In this document: positions 8,133 through 16,624 of the stretch, one piece after another
Numbering within the stretch: position 1 is the stretch's first letter
How the letters are laid out: each line of letters starts with the position of its first letter
Assembly: GCA_964606295.1 (NCBI GenBank)
Contig: CAZSFR010000001.1
Span: 59,358-123,357, forward strand
Direction of reading: 5' to 3'
DNA: 64,000 bases
Source: JAGOPB01 sp964606295
GTDB taxonomy: Bacteria > Patescibacteriota > Minisyncoccia > Phycocordibacterales > UBA9973
Made by a program: the position numbers and the translations under genes
The notes under the pieces: generated by a model
Database searches by the model: none
Seen by the model: the letters and a program-made list of their open reading frames with translations, nothing else
What the model was told of the DNA's origin: nothing

Positions 8133-9794
8133 CTAAAGAGCCTTGTCAATCGAGAGAGTGAGTGCGAATGTCGAGCCTTTGCCCACACCAGCTGAATCAG
8201 CTGAAAGCGTGCCTTTGTGAGCTTCTACTATCTGCTTGGCAAGGTAGAGACCGAGACCTGAACCACCAGAGTTCACCTTGGCGCCTTCGCCTCTTGCGAA
8301 TTTACCGAACAAGGCCGTTTTGGTTTCTGGGCTCATGCCGATACCTGTATCTGTGATTGTGAGGATTACCTTTCTGCTTGCAGTATGCTGAACGAGCTTT
8401 ATCTTGATTGTCCCCTCCTTCGTATATTTGATTGAATTATCTATCAAGTTGAGGATGACTTGGCGGAGTTTCTCCATATCTCCGTAGACGATATATGGTG
8501 CGAGATCGTCGTCTTCGTATGTCATGACAAGCCTATTGTTTGTAGCAGTGATAGAGAGATCGGCGACAATATCAGTTACTGCCTTTTTCATATCGAATTG
8601 ATTCATTTCGAAACTCAACCCGCCTTGCTCGATTTTGGAAACATTCAAAAGATCTTCCACGACTTTGACTAGATGATTGGTTGATTCGAAAATGCGGTGT
8701 AATGGCTCGCTCTGCTTTTCCCCAAGCTCTCCAAAACTTCCCTCGATAAGCATTGAGGAGTAGCCTTTGATTGCGGTCAGCGGACTCCTGAGTTGGTGTG
8801 ACGCAAGCGAGAGGAATTCGGTCTTGAGTCGATCCTTTTGCTTCAAACTTTCGTTAAGTATTTGTAAACGGTCAGAAAATGATTCGAGTTGCTTACGTTG
8901 CTCGACCTCTCTCTTTACGCTTTTGATTAGTAAGTATCCAAAGAACATTGAAAGCAGGAGCGTGATTGTGACCAAAACAACAGCAGTTTTTGATTCAATA
9001 AACAAATATTCTGAGCCAATCAAGAATATAAGAGCAGCAAACAACATCTGAGCACTCAATAACTTTATGTTAAAAAGCTGAAACCGAACTATAAGAATTG
9101 AGAGCGCAGAAATAAAGACAACAATGCCGAAGAGTCCATATGATTCATACGTATATACACCAGTTAGATCAGAAATATATCCCGTTGCCAAGAAAGAAAA
9201 GAGGAATCCTATAATTCCTATGGACAAAATAACAATAAGTTTTTTGGAAATATTGGTGCTTCGTAAAAATTCTCTACCTAGATAAAAAAGCGTTAGAGCA
9301 GTGAAAAAGATTTTCAAGCCAAATACGTAATTTAAAAAAAGAGGATTCTCTATTGCTACACATTCAGGCAGATCATATAGGGCAAGATTCAACTTTGTGG
9401 GCGCAGCAACAATAAGAGGCACGATGATGCCTATAAAAAATAATTTAGCTCTTGAGCTAAGATCACGCTGGTGCAAGAAAACAAAAGTAAAATAAAATGT
9501 CAGTGCAAACATGATTACTGCCATGAGCTCAATGACTGACCATGCGGTCATAACGATTGAACTATGTGCATAACCGAGCCAAATCAAAAGATTACAAACC
9601 ACCCAAACGCTAAAAAATATTGATAGTCCTAAAAGTATATTCGCCAATCGAGAATGTTTTGCTTGTGAACGAACGAACATAGCAACAACAAGTGTCATGA
9701 CGGCTGCTGGTATATGACAATACAGCAAAACCGTCTTGAGTGAGTCGACAAATTCTTTACAATATGCGAGGTTTGCTGGAAAATTGAAGTCCAT
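8133..9794 (-). CDS. membrane sensor histidine kinase
   Basis: Two-component sensor of 553 residues. The N-terminal half (about 15-290) has eight or nine membrane helices, resembling the 7TM-type histidine-kinase input domain. A short coiled coil leads to the dimerisation domain with the phospho-acceptor His in SHQLRSPLTAIKGY (about residue 334). The GHKL ATPase follows: N box VILNLIDNSIKYTKEG, G1 DTGIGMSP, G2 GSGLGLYLAKQIVE. All catalytic motifs look intact. No response regulator is encoded nearby, so its partner is elsewhere. It is the third gene of an operon starting at 10972 (gap of 3 nt from the preceding gene). Confidence 0.93.
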   Translation of the reverse strand: MDFNFPANLAYCKEFVDSLKTVLLYCHIPAAVMTLVVAMFVRSQAKHSRLANILLGLSIFFSVWVVCNLLIWLGYAHSSIVMTAWSVIELMAVIMFALTFYFTFVFLHQRDLSSRAKLFFIGIIVPLIVAAPTKLNLALYDLPECVAIENPLFLNYVFGLKIFFTALTLFYLGREFLRSTNISKKLIVILSIGIIGFLFSFLATGYISDLTGVYTYESYGLFGIVVFISALSILIVRFQLFNIKLLSAQMLFAALIFLIGSEYLFIESKTAVVLVTITLLLSMFFGYLLIKSVKREVEQRKQLESFSDRLQILNESLKQKDRLKTEFLSLASHQLRSPLTAIKGYSSMLIEGSFGELGEKQSEPLHRIFESTNHLVKVVEDLLNVSKIEQGGLSFEMNQFDMKKAVTDIVADLSITATNNRLVMTYEDDDLAPYIVYGDMEKLRQVILNLIDNSIKYTKEGTIKIKLVQHTASRKVILTITDTGIGMSPETKTALFGKFARGEGAKVNSGGSGLGLYLAKQIVEAHKGTLSADSAGVGKGSTFALTLSIDKAL

Positions 9795-9797
9795 ACA

Positions 9798-10583
9798 TTA
9801 AAGCAGATTTTTTACATCACTATTGTACCACAACCATTCATTTGCAAGTTCACTTCTCAGTGGGAGCAAGGGTATGATAAGGGGGCGTACACCAAAGTAC
9901 TCTTCAACTTTTTTAAAACTTGGCAGTACTTTTGTACAAAAAAATTCATACTCATCTGGATCCTGAGAAAAATAGTTTTCAAAAAGTATGCCGTGGACAA
10001 CAAATAAAGTAAAAAAAGCAAAATAATACTCATTGTTTGAATTTTTGGTTATATCAAACCATTCCGCAAAATCATGAATGTGTGAGTATGAATCAGGAAA
10101 AACACTTTTGAAGAGTCTATGATGAAGGTCGACGACGGATTCGCCGGTATACGTCTGTATGTCTTTAAACATTTTCCCCTCTGTGGCATTAAAATCGATA
10201 ATATTTTTTTTCTCCGATATAAATCTATGCCCATCCCGCTTGGTCACGAAGTACATTTTTCCCAAAAGATATTTTTCGGAATTCATATTCACGAACTTTC
10301 CTGGATACTCAAGTATAAGAGGATCAAGTCCTACCATCTTGCTCATTTCCAGAAAATACTTCATTTCAAAGTTTGGAGTTGCGATACAACGAGAGATAAT
10401 TGCTCTCAACTCGCCCACCAACGGTTCAGGAATGCCATGTAAAGCAAAAAAATCCGAGACCTTGGTCTGGAGTTCTAGATCATGTTGTCGTTCTTTCAAT
10501 GTTCGTAAAGCTTCTGAAAAAGGTGTGTATACACTTTCTACAAGATCAGATCTCTGGCTAGCGGTAAGAGACTCGTAATCCAT
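9798..10583 (-). CDS. hypothetical protein in the histidine-kinase operon
   Basis: A soluble protein of about 261 residues of unknown family, rich in aromatic residues in its second half (FFTLFVVHGILFENYF, PDEYEFFCTKVLPSF). It looks mostly helical and has no signal peptide. I chose the ATG at 10583 (MDYESLTASQ). The longer reading uses TTG at 10601 and would overlap the upstream gene by 16 nt. Its tight placement between a membrane-anchored cysteine-rich protein and a sensor kinase suggests a role in the same signalling unit. Confidence 0.75.
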   Translation of the reverse strand: MDYESLTASQRSDLVESVYTPFSEALRTLKERQHDLELQTKVSDFFALHGIPEPLVGELRAIISRCIATPNFEMKYFLEMSKMVGLDPLILEYPGKFVNMNSEKYLLGKMYFVTKRDGHRFISEKKNIIDFNATEGKMFKDIQTYTGESVVDLHHRLFKSVFPDSYSHIHDFAEWFDITKNSNNEYYFAFFTLFVVHGILFENYFSQDPDEYEFFCTKVLPSFKKVEEYFGVRPLIIPLLPLRSELANEWLWYNSDVKNLL

Positions 10584-10585
10584 AC

Positions 10586-10972
10586 CTACAAAAGATCGCA
10601 ACTATTTTCTGTTTCGAGCATACTAATATTCTCTTCTGTGCATTCAAAAAGCAGACACCCCCCGCTTTCACATAGGTCAGTTATGCAGTCAGCACTTTGA
10701 CACATGCTTGCATCCTTTGCATTAAAATACGCAAACTGGAAGTAAGCATCGATGCCGTCGTAGGAATACTCAAGACATCGAATATCATCCTCAGCGCATA
10801 CTTCGGTAAAGCAATTCGAAACGAAAGGATCACAGGAGACTTTGCCGTACAAGGTATAGTTTTTGTTCACACTATAAGAAATGATTGAGTTTGCAATACA
10901 TGCGATAATTGCAATCGCGAAAAGAATAATTGAGAGGATGTTCGTTTGCTTAGACTTTTCAGAATTTTCCAT
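10586..10972 (-). CDS. membrane-anchored cysteine-rich extracellular protein
   Basis: A 128-residue protein with a single membrane helix (about residues 12-33) followed by an outside domain of about 90 residues holding ten cysteines, several as CxxxxxC or CxxxxC pairs (CDPFVSNCFTEVC, CQSADCITDLC, CLLFEC). The pattern implies a disulphide-stabilised domain or a metal site. Family not recognised. It is the first gene of the operon with the 261-residue protein and the histidine kinase, so it may sense or bind something outside the cell for that kinase. Confidence 0.75.
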   Translation of the reverse strand: MENSEKSKQTNILSIILFAIAIIACIANSIISYSVNKNYTLYGKVSCDPFVSNCFTEVCAEDDIRCLEYSYDGIDAYFQFAYFNAKDASMCQSADCITDLCESGGCLLFECTEENISMLETENSCDLL

Positions 10973-10979
10973 AATACTA

Positions 10980-10985
10980 AGTATA
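10980..10985 (-). promoter_or_regulatory. extended -10 promoter element for the 10972 operon
   Basis: On the minus strand TGATATACT (extended -10) ends 7 nt before the ATG at 10972, so transcription would start at or next to the start codon (leaderless). Confidence 0.6.
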
Positions 10986-10992
10986 TCAAACT

Positions 10993-11014
10993 ACAGAATT
11001 CTGTACAGAATTCT
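10993..11014. promoter_or_regulatory. palindromic repeat, possible operator
   Basis: ACAGAATTCTGT is a perfect 12-bp palindrome and is followed directly by a second ACAGAATTCT. The pair lies where the -35 region of the 10972 operon would be, which suggests a binding site for a dimeric regulator. No regulator has been linked to it. Confidence 0.45.
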
Positions 11015-11016
11015 AA

Positions 11017-11940
11017 TTAGCTGAACACTATTAATGTGCCTATAAACATGATACCTATGGCGAGTAGTTTGGGAGCTAAAGACTTAAAATTAAACTTCTC
11101 ATTTACTATATGTGGGGCATAAAGCGTACAATAATATGTTAAGAGCAACACAATTACAGGTTGAAATGAATAGTTGACTATATAGACCAAGGTGATAGGC
11201 ACCAGCAGTGTAGCAAAACTATTCATGAAATTTGCACCAATTGTGATAAATTCGCTTGCAATATTTACCCCCAGAATAGTTCTTCCGTCATTTCGAATCA
11301 TACCAAGGAAGGATGCGCGATAACGCTTGTGAAAAACAAATATCACAATACCTGCAACCCCAAGACCAAGATATTGCCAAAATGTTGAAATCCAAAAGGT
11401 ATATTCTGTAGTGACGAGTTTAAACAAGATACTGCTGAGCCCAACAATGAAGCATGTAAAAAGCATTAGCAGTGCGACTTTCTTCTTAAATCGGAGTTCT
11501 GTATGAATCACTGTAAAATCAATTGAATGCACAAGTCCTCCTAATACTATAACGACTCCACCAATTATTTGATTTCGTGTCAAAACTTCACCTAAAATAA
11601 GATATCCCAAGATGAAGGAAAACACAGGAATAGTGAAAAACCATACCACCACATGAGAGATGTCTTCTATTTCAATGGCTCGTAAGTAAAAAATAATCCA
11701 AACTATTGTAATTACTCCAACAAGGAGTAGAAGCAACTTATCTGTATTTGGTATCGAAAAGATATTACCTGCAAAAATAAATATTCCAAGGGCTACAATT
11801 ATACCAACAAGACTCGAAAAAAGAGCGAGCGCGCCCACTGAGTGTTCGCTTTTTTTATGCTTCTTAACAAGATATTGATCTGCAATACTAACAAGTGCCC
11901 CAAGAAAAGGTGCACCAATCGCAAGAAGAAACCAATTCAT
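11017..11940 (-). CDS. EamA/DMT-superfamily transporter-like membrane protein
   Basis: A 307-residue integral membrane protein with about ten helices arranged as two similar halves (1-145 and 150-307), as in EamA (drug/metabolite transporter) proteins. The motif region ISHVVVWFFTIPVFSFILGYLI matches the typical end of the first EamA unit. The substrate cannot be deduced. It starts 5 nt after the dnaJ stop, so it is probably expressed with dnaJ. Confidence 0.8.
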   Translation of the reverse strand: MNWFLLAIGAPFLGALVSIADQYLVKKHKKSEHSVGALALFSSLVGIIVALGIFIFAGNIFSIPNTDKLLLLLVGVITIVWIIFYLRAIEIEDISHVVVWFFTIPVFSFILGYLILGEVLTRNQIIGGVVIVLGGLVHSIDFTVIHTELRFKKKVALLMLFTCFIVGLSSILFKLVTTEYTFWISTFWQYLGLGVAGIVIFVFHKRYRASFLGMIRNDGRTILGVNIASEFITIGANFMNSFATLLVPITLVYIVNYSFQPVIVLLLTYYCTLYAPHIVNEKFNFKSLAPKLLAIGIMFIGTLIVFS

Positions 11941-11945
11941 ACAAT

Positions 11946-13010
11946 TTAAATTCCCTCTTCAGCTAACTTCTGTACTAGATCTTTGCCTTTATGAGAGAGT
12001 TTCTTGGGAAATATTATATCAACCTTGACCAACATATCTCCGCGCTTTCCTTTTCCATTTGGAATTCCCTTTTCTCGCAGGCGAAGCATTTCTCCGTGAA
12101 CAATGCCTTCTGGAATTTTGATCGATAGTGGTCCGTCGAGCGTACCCACTGTATATGAAGCACCCAGGAGCGCATCAGAAAGCTTGATTTTCAAATGTGT
12201 AACGATGTTTGAACCCTCACGTATATAATTGGGATCTCGCGTCACATTGATTTTGATATACAAATCTCCCGCGACACCTTGTGAAACCGCTTCTCCCATA
12301 GATGTCATACGTATCATCTGTCCGTCATCGATACCTGCAGGGATGGCAACGGTAATCTCCTCCTGCTTTTTTCTGATCCCAAGCCCGTGGCATTCCTTAC
12401 AGAGTTTCTCCGGAATCTCTCCACGGCCATTGCATGTCGTACACACATGTTCTACGGTAAATGATCCCAAGATAGTACGTTTTGATTCATGAACTCTTCC
12501 TTTCCCATTACATTTTGTACATTGCTTGAATGCACTGTGGAGCTCTCCGCCACGTCCTTCGCACGCGTCGCATGTGCCAACTTTTGAAATAAGAATCTTG
12601 CGTTCAACACCAAAGACAGCCTCCTTAAATGAAATTGTTATTTCTGTAGAAATATCACGACCGCGCCTTGTTTGACTTTGTCTTCCACCAAAAAAGTCTG
12701 AAAAAATATCGCCCATGTCGCCCATATCGAATCCTTCCTGATTCTGATAGCCACCCCAGTCAAATCCAAATCCTGCACCGTTGGCACCAGCTCCGCCGTT
12801 TGCAAATGTCTCGCCGTAGCGGTCGTACTCAGCACGCTTTCTCTCGTCTGAAAGTATTTGATATGCTTCGTTTACCTCTTTGAACTTGGCGTCATCTCCG
12901 TTGTTTTTATCAGGATGGTATTTGTGAGCAAGTTTGTGAAATGCCTTTTTTATATCGTCCTTTGTCGACGATTTGGTGACGCCGAGCATGTTGTAGTAGT
13001 CCTTTGCCAT
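11946..13010 (-). CDS. dnaJ: chaperone DnaJ
   Basis: Hsp40 co-chaperone that delivers substrates to DnaK and stimulates its ATPase. The 354-residue protein has the J domain (1-65, with HKYHPDKNN containing HPD), a Gly/Phe-rich linker, and the zinc domain with four CxxCxGxG-type motifs (CDACEGRG, CTKCNGKG, CTTCNGRG, CKECHGLG). The C-terminal substrate-binding barrel follows. I chose the ATG at 13010 (MAKDYYNMLG, the canonical start) over an upstream TTG at 13028, because a -10 box sits 6 nt before it. Confidence 0.97.
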   Translation of the reverse strand: MAKDYYNMLGVTKSSTKDDIKKAFHKLAHKYHPDKNNGDDAKFKEVNEAYQILSDERKRAEYDRYGETFANGGAGANGAGFGFDWGGYQNQEGFDMGDMGDIFSDFFGGRQSQTRRGRDISTEITISFKEAVFGVERKILISKVGTCDACEGRGGELHSAFKQCTKCNGKGRVHESKRTILGSFTVEHVCTTCNGRGEIPEKLCKECHGLGIRKKQEEITVAIPAGIDDGQMIRMTSMGEAVSQGVAGDLYIKINVTRDPNYIREGSNIVTHLKIKLSDALLGASYTVGTLDGPLSIKIPEGIVHGEMLRLREKGIPNGKGKRGDMLVKVDIIFPKKLSHKGKDLVQKLAEEGI

Positions 13011-13016
13011 ATCGCG

Positions 13017-13044
13017 ATTATACAACAAAATTGTATTTTTGCAA
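13017..13044 (-). promoter_or_regulatory. dnaJ promoter, leaderless type
   Basis: Minus strand: -35 TTGCAA (13044-13039), 16-nt spacer, -10 TATAAT (13022-13017), then 6 nt to the ATG at 13010. There is no room for a Shine-Dalgarno sequence. Confidence 0.75.
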
Positions 13045-13046
13045 AA

Positions 13047-13673
13047 CTAATTTACTACAAAAAAACCCAAGGTCAGTGCTGCATAATTGAGGATTGCGTG
13101 AGCCACGCTGACGAGGATAAGATTTGGCATCTTGTGGTATATCGCCGCAAAAAATACTCCACCAATGAACACAAGTGGGATGACGAAAAGTTGATGGGGG
13201 TAGATAACGTGAAGAAGTGCAAAAAGAGTTGCGTTCACAAGTATGATTGTGTGAGTTTCGCTTTTGAAAATCTGTTTAAGCATTTTCATAAGAAATCCAC
13301 GGTACAAAAATTCTTGGAACAGTGACACCGGCAAAAACGTGAGAATCAGTTTGAGTTCTGCGTTTTTGCCACCAAGGACGTGGAGCGTTGGTAGGTTGAG
13401 CACGTTTGCATAGAGAATGAGAAGAATCAACCCTCCCGCAGTAAAAAGTGTATACGTAGGTAAAGCCTTTTTTATGTTGTCAAAACGAATTCCAACATCT
13501 TCTGCCTTCCATCTCTCTCGAGTGATGATTATTCCGACGGCAATGACTCCGAGTGTTAGTAGTAGAAGACGAACAGACTCAGGCAAAATTCCGAATTTAA
13601 TAAGAAGGATTGGTAGAAGAAAAATAAGGAGAATCTCTACCAAAAACTTTTGCTCGACATCGACGTATTTCAT
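13047..13673 (-). CDS. CPBP family intramembrane metalloprotease
   Basis: A 208-residue membrane protein with about six helices. It carries the three sequence blocks of the CPBP/Abi (Rce1-like) family: FQEFLYRGFLMK (the ExxxR motif, with Gln in place of the first Glu), FALLHVIYP with the conserved His, and HAILNYAAL (HxxxN). The family cleaves or processes prenylated or membrane peptides, but the bacterial substrates are mostly unknown. The start ATG abuts the stop of the upstream PEBP-like gene, so the two form an operon. Confidence 0.87.
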   Translation of the reverse strand: MKYVDVEQKFLVEILLIFLLPILLIKFGILPESVRLLLLTLGVIAVGIIITRERWKAEDVGIRFDNIKKALPTYTLFTAGGLILLILYANVLNLPTLHVLGGKNAELKLILTFLPVSLFQEFLYRGFLMKMLKQIFKSETHTIILVNATLFALLHVIYPHQLFVIPLVFIGGVFFAAIYHKMPNLILVSVAHAILNYAALTLGFFVVN

Positions 13674-14219
13674 TTATTTCCTTTCGTAAAGACCTGTAAG
13701 TGATGTTTCTCCCAATACATGTCCTTCTATCGCAGAGACTAAGTCACTTTTGACGGCAGTACTATCCAATGACAACTGTGAATCAAGAGCGTATAGTTTG
13801 AAATTGTAATGATGAGTACCGTTTGGTGGACATGGACCACTCCAACTAGACTTACCAAAACTAGTTGTGCCCATAGTCGAGCTCGGCGGTATATCAGTTT
13901 CATTAATAGAATTTACTGTCTCTGGTATATTCCATATTAGGAAATGTACCCAGTCTCCGCCGAGGGCATCAGGGTCGTCGACAACGATTGCTATTGAAGA
14001 TGTATCTTCCGGAATACCGCCCCAAGAAAGCTCCGGCATTTTGTTTGTACCGTCACAGGTATAATCAGCAGGTATAAAATCATTATTCAAAAAGGCAGAG
14101 CTTTCAAATGTCATAAATGATTCAACTTGAGTTACTTGTTCTTTGTGTCTGGTCAAAATAACGGCCAAGAAAATCCCTACAGCAAGGAATGTTGCAATAA
14201 ACCAGAAAATCTTGTTCAT
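13674..14219 (-). CDS. PEBP family protein (YbhB/YbcL-like), membrane-anchored
   Basis: A 181-residue protein with an N-terminal membrane anchor or signal (about 4-22) and a phosphatidylethanolamine-binding-protein fold. Typical motifs are IPADYTCDGTNKMPELSWGG, VDDPDAL with the ligand-site Asp-Pro-Asp, WVHFLIWNIP, and GPCPPNGTHHYNFKLYALD. The bacterial YbhB/YbcL group has no firmly known function. It is first in a two-gene operon with the CPBP protease. Confidence 0.92.
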   Translation of the reverse strand: MNKIFWFIATFLAVGIFLAVILTRHKEQVTQVESFMTFESSAFLNNDFIPADYTCDGTNKMPELSWGGIPEDTSSIAIVVDDPDALGGDWVHFLIWNIPETVNSINETDIPPSSTMGTTSFGKSSWSGPCPPNGTHHYNFKLYALDSQLSLDSTAVKSDLVSAIEGHVLGETSLTGLYERK

Positions 14220-14226
14220 ACACCAA

Positions 14227-14232
14227 AGTATA
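14227..14232 (-). promoter_or_regulatory. -10 element of the PEBP gene
   Basis: Minus strand TATACT ends 7 nt before the ATG at 14219, in a gap of only 33 nt to metK, again giving a leaderless arrangement. Confidence 0.55.
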
Positions 14233-14252
14233 GTACCAAAGGATAGGAAATG

Positions 14253-15191
14253 CTACCTATCCCAATTGAAATCTCTCCCGTAATGGCCCCAACCAGACGT
14301 CTGTTGAAATATGACGTCTTTTAATTTCAAGGTTTCTCTGATGCCACGTGGTGAGAGATCGTAGCCTTCAATATTCATTTGTATTCCATCCACAACAGCC
14401 ACAGCCATGACAGGTTCTGATTTGCCGATAGCGTACGCTAGCTTCGTGAAGACTTCTTTTGCCTCAAACTTTTTCAAATAATCAACAGCTATTTTGCGAG
14501 CCATATACGCACCTGAACGGTCAACCTTTGTGAAATCTTTGCCAGAGTATGAGCCACCGCCTATTGGGATTTCGGGGCCGTAGTTATCGACAATGAGTTT
14601 TCTTCCAGAGAGTCCTGTGTCTGCATCGAACCCACCTTGAGTCCATTCACCTGCAGGATTAATAAAATACTCTTCAGCGACAATAATGCTTTGGACAAGG
14701 GGTAGCAAATCTTCATTCTTTGTATTCTGAAAACTACAGACTACAGTTTTTACATTCCCGTCCGCGAGCGTTACTTGTGTTTTGCCGTCATAAGGATACA
14801 CTTGAAAGACTTTCTCACAGATTTCTCTTGCAAGCTCATACTCTCTTGGCAAAAGACTTTTTGTTTCATTAGTTGCATAGCCTTTCATTATACCTTGATC
14901 TCCCGCACCGCCAGTATCCACGCCTTGCGCAATTTGTAGACTTTGTTTTGCAATATTCACTATTACTTTATAGTCCCTGCCGACTATTGTCTCAATGATA
15001 TTTTCAATATTTGGACTTGCGTTTGATGTGACTTCCCCATTGATGGTGATCAGATGATGCCCTCCCATCACCTCAACAGCGACACGAGAATCTCTATCCC
15101 CCAGAAGATACGCATCGAGTATCGCATCTGCAATAGAGTCACATATTTTATCGGGATGCATTGGACTGACAAATTCTGCTGTTTTATTCAT
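14253..15191 (-). CDS. metK: S-adenosylmethionine synthetase (short form)
   Basis: Makes S-adenosylmethionine from methionine and ATP. The 312-residue protein is shorter than the usual 380-400 but keeps the core motifs. These are MHPDKICDSIADAILDAYL (methionine/ATP site), GAGDQGIMKGYAT, GLSGRKLIVDNYG, the phosphate-binding glycine loop GGGSYSGKD followed by KVDRSGAYMAR, and the C-terminal FQQTSGWGHYGR. Missing length is mainly in linkers between the three repeats. It is preceded by a SAM-I riboswitch with a terminator, so its product should shut off its own synthesis. Confidence 0.95.
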   Translation of the reverse strand: MNKTAEFVSPMHPDKICDSIADAILDAYLLGDRDSRVAVEVMGGHHLITINGEVTSNASPNIENIIETIVGRDYKVIVNIAKQSLQIAQGVDTGGAGDQGIMKGYATNETKSLLPREYELAREICEKVFQVYPYDGKTQVTLADGNVKTVVCSFQNTKNEDLLPLVQSIIVAEEYFINPAGEWTQGGFDADTGLSGRKLIVDNYGPEIPIGGGSYSGKDFTKVDRSGAYMARKIAVDYLKKFEAKEVFTKLAYAIGKSEPVMAVAVVDGIQMNIEGYDLSPRGIRETLKLKDVIFQQTSGWGHYGRDFNWDR

Positions 15192-15251
15192 ACAATTTGA
15201 ACATTATGCTCTAGCTTTAGATAAGAAGCTGAAGACTAGACAGATAATTAA

Positions 15252-15274
15252 TAAAAAATCACCCCAAAGGGTGA
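15252..15274 (-). terminator. riboswitch-controlled intrinsic terminator of metK
   Basis: Minus strand TCACCC/GGGTGA stem with a 4-nt loop followed by TTTTTT. The 5' arm TCACCC can alternatively pair with GGGTGA at 15295-15290, next to the last strand of riboswitch P1. This gives the expected antiterminator. Confidence 0.85.
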
Positions 15275-15282
15275 ACAGTTCG

Positions 15283-15392
15283 AAGTGCATCACCCAATTG
15301 GGTCTTGATTGGAGCACCGTTTCAGAGTAGCTTACTTTGAATGGTTGCCGGCGGATCGTTGAGTCAAGCCTCTATCCGCACTCTTGATACTT
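15283..15392 (-). promoter_or_regulatory. SAM-I (S-box) riboswitch upstream of metK
   Basis: The minus strand shows the S-box layout over about 110 nt. It has a weak P1 (AAGTATC with GATGCACTT), then AAGAG. P2 is GCGGA/TCCGC with a kink-turn-like internal loop and GAG/CTC top stem. The conserved core CCGGCAACC follows, then P3 (TTCAAAGTA/TACTCTGAA), the second core GGTGCTCCAATC, and P4 (ACCCAATTGGGT). SAM binding should stabilise P1, release the terminator hairpin and stop transcription before metK. Confidence 0.88.
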
Positions 15393-15408
15393 ATTTGATT
15401 GTAAAAAG

Positions 15409-15414
15409 AGTATA
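15409..15414 (-). promoter_or_regulatory. extended -10 for the SAM riboswitch-metK transcript
   Basis: Minus strand TGATATACT lies 17 nt upstream of the first aptamer base. The -35 region is weak. Confidence 0.45.
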
Positions 15415-15440
15415 TCACAATAAAAAATAGGAGCAATGTA

Positions 15441-15863
15441 TTACACGGCTCCTCTCTTGTATGTATTAATTTTTTTGCGTTCCGATCCGAGTACGTTGTC
15501 TTGCGGTGGTTCAAATTTATTTTTTTTATGTTTTGAAAATTTCTTAATCTTCCTCCATCTTACATAAATCACACTTTGTGTTGTAAGACTAAGTAGTATC
15601 AATCCAACAAAGATTGCATTGTTTACAGAAAGTAGACCTTCGCCGTCGCTGATGATGATATACCACGCCCATCCACCGGTAATTACTTTACTTAATACCG
15701 ATATAATTAAAAAAATCGGTAGGATTCCCTTCTTCTTCGGATCAATATCTTCGAAAAGAGTGGTTGCTTGTGACACGTAATCATTCTCGATTCTTTGATA
15801 CTTGTGTGTCAACAAATACCAATTGAGCCTCGTCTGCCGTAGCAATCCCTTTAGTAATCCCAT
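15441..15863 (-). CDS. small membrane protein, unknown
   Basis: About 140 residues with two membrane helices (FLIISVLSKVITGGWAWYII and FVGLILLSLTTQSVIYV) and a basic cytoplasmic tail (RWRKIKKFSKHKKNKFE). Family unknown. I chose the ATG at 15863; a longer TTG start at 15911 would fall inside an intrinsic terminator. It lies just upstream of the metK riboswitch on the same strand and may be a separate unit. Confidence 0.55.
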   Translation of the reverse strand: MGLLKGLLRQTRLNWYLLTHKYQRIENDYVSQATTLFEDIDPKKKGILPIFLIISVLSKVITGGWAWYIIISDGEGLLSVNNAIFVGLILLSLTTQSVIYVRWRKIKKFSKHKKNKFEPPQDNVLGSERKKINTYKRGAV

Positions 15864-15901
15864 AATAAGAATATTTGAGAGAATTAAACCACTGCACAAA
15901 T

Positions 15902-15930
15902 AAAAAAGCAACCGTCAAAAAAACGGTTGC
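15902..15930 (-). terminator. intrinsic terminator
   Basis: Stem GCAACCGT/ACGGTTGC (8 bp) with a 7-nt loop, followed on the minus strand by TTTTTTATTT. It would end transcripts coming from the 16108-16548 gene, about 180 nt upstream. Confidence 0.8.
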
Positions 15931-16107
15931 GAATAATATACTGTTACAAAATTGTTTTAATGATTTATAACAAAGGATAAAACGACAAGGTGTCTGTCCT
16001 ATTTGCAAATTCAAAACACTATCAAACTTAATCGCCCTATTGAGACTTGGTTTCCCTATTTTGAAAGTGCCGTTCTGCGTTTATCCTAATTCCGATACGA
16101 TTAAGAT

Positions 16108-16548
16108 TTATGGATGTCCTGCAAGTGCGGATATTCTTTCAATATAGCTCTTCTCAAACTTTTTCTTGAGCTCGGCAAATCGATAGTAGTGTCTAAACAA
16201 CATCTTTACAACTGGTGTCAATGAAAACGTCATAATGCAATATATAATAAATTGCTTCAACCACGATTCCTGTATTGCTAAAGCAAAAACAGAGTAGTCT
16301 CTTCCCTGAGAGTTCAGTAGGAATACTGTGACTGGTATGCCCCAAACGAAAATACAAACGAGCAATAAAATGAGAACAGTTGTAAAAAGCGGTATCGGCC
16401 TTTCTCTGTTCAACAGATAGTTTTTAATTAGATTACTATCGATGTGCTTTTCGATAATAGTCTTTGTGCGGTTACTTGTAATGATGGTTGCTGCCAAAGT
16501 CCATTTGGCTACCAAAATAATCTGAGCAACAAATTCTTTTGTTTTCAT
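16108..16548 (-). CDS. small membrane protein, unknown
   Basis: A 146-residue protein with two strong membrane segments (about 54-77, TTVLILLLVCIFVWGIPVTV, and 95-115, FIIYCIMTFSLTPVVKMLF) and a short basic coiled tail (FAELKKKFEKSYIER). It is not recognised. It stands alone between the dnaK terminator and its own downstream terminator. The 180 nt between its stop and that terminator contain no convincing gene. Confidence 0.6.
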   Translation of the reverse strand: MKTKEFVAQIILVAKWTLAATIITSNRTKTIIEKHIDSNLIKNYLLNRERPIPLFTTVLILLLVCIFVWGIPVTVFLLNSQGRDYSVFALAIQESWLKQFIIYCIMTFSLTPVVKMLFRHYYRFAELKKKFEKSYIERISALAGHP

Positions 16549-16581
16549 TATAGCTATTTTCTATACTAAAACATTTTCCAA

Positions 16582-16612
16582 AGAAAAAGGCAACCATTTT
16601 TGGTTGCTTTTT
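16582..16612. terminator. bidirectional intrinsic terminator after dnaK
   Basis: Stem GCAACCA/TGGTTGC with a 4-nt loop and a T run on both sides (CTTTTTC on the minus strand, TTTTTTC on the plus strand). It lies 13 nt past the dnaK stop. Confidence 0.85.
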
Positions 16613-16624
16613 TCAAGCTTGATT

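Noticed and set aside
15781..16014. A 77-codon minus-strand ORF upstream of the 15863 gene
   Set aside because: It runs through an intrinsic terminator and overlaps the start of a better ORF. The translation lacks a coherent pattern.
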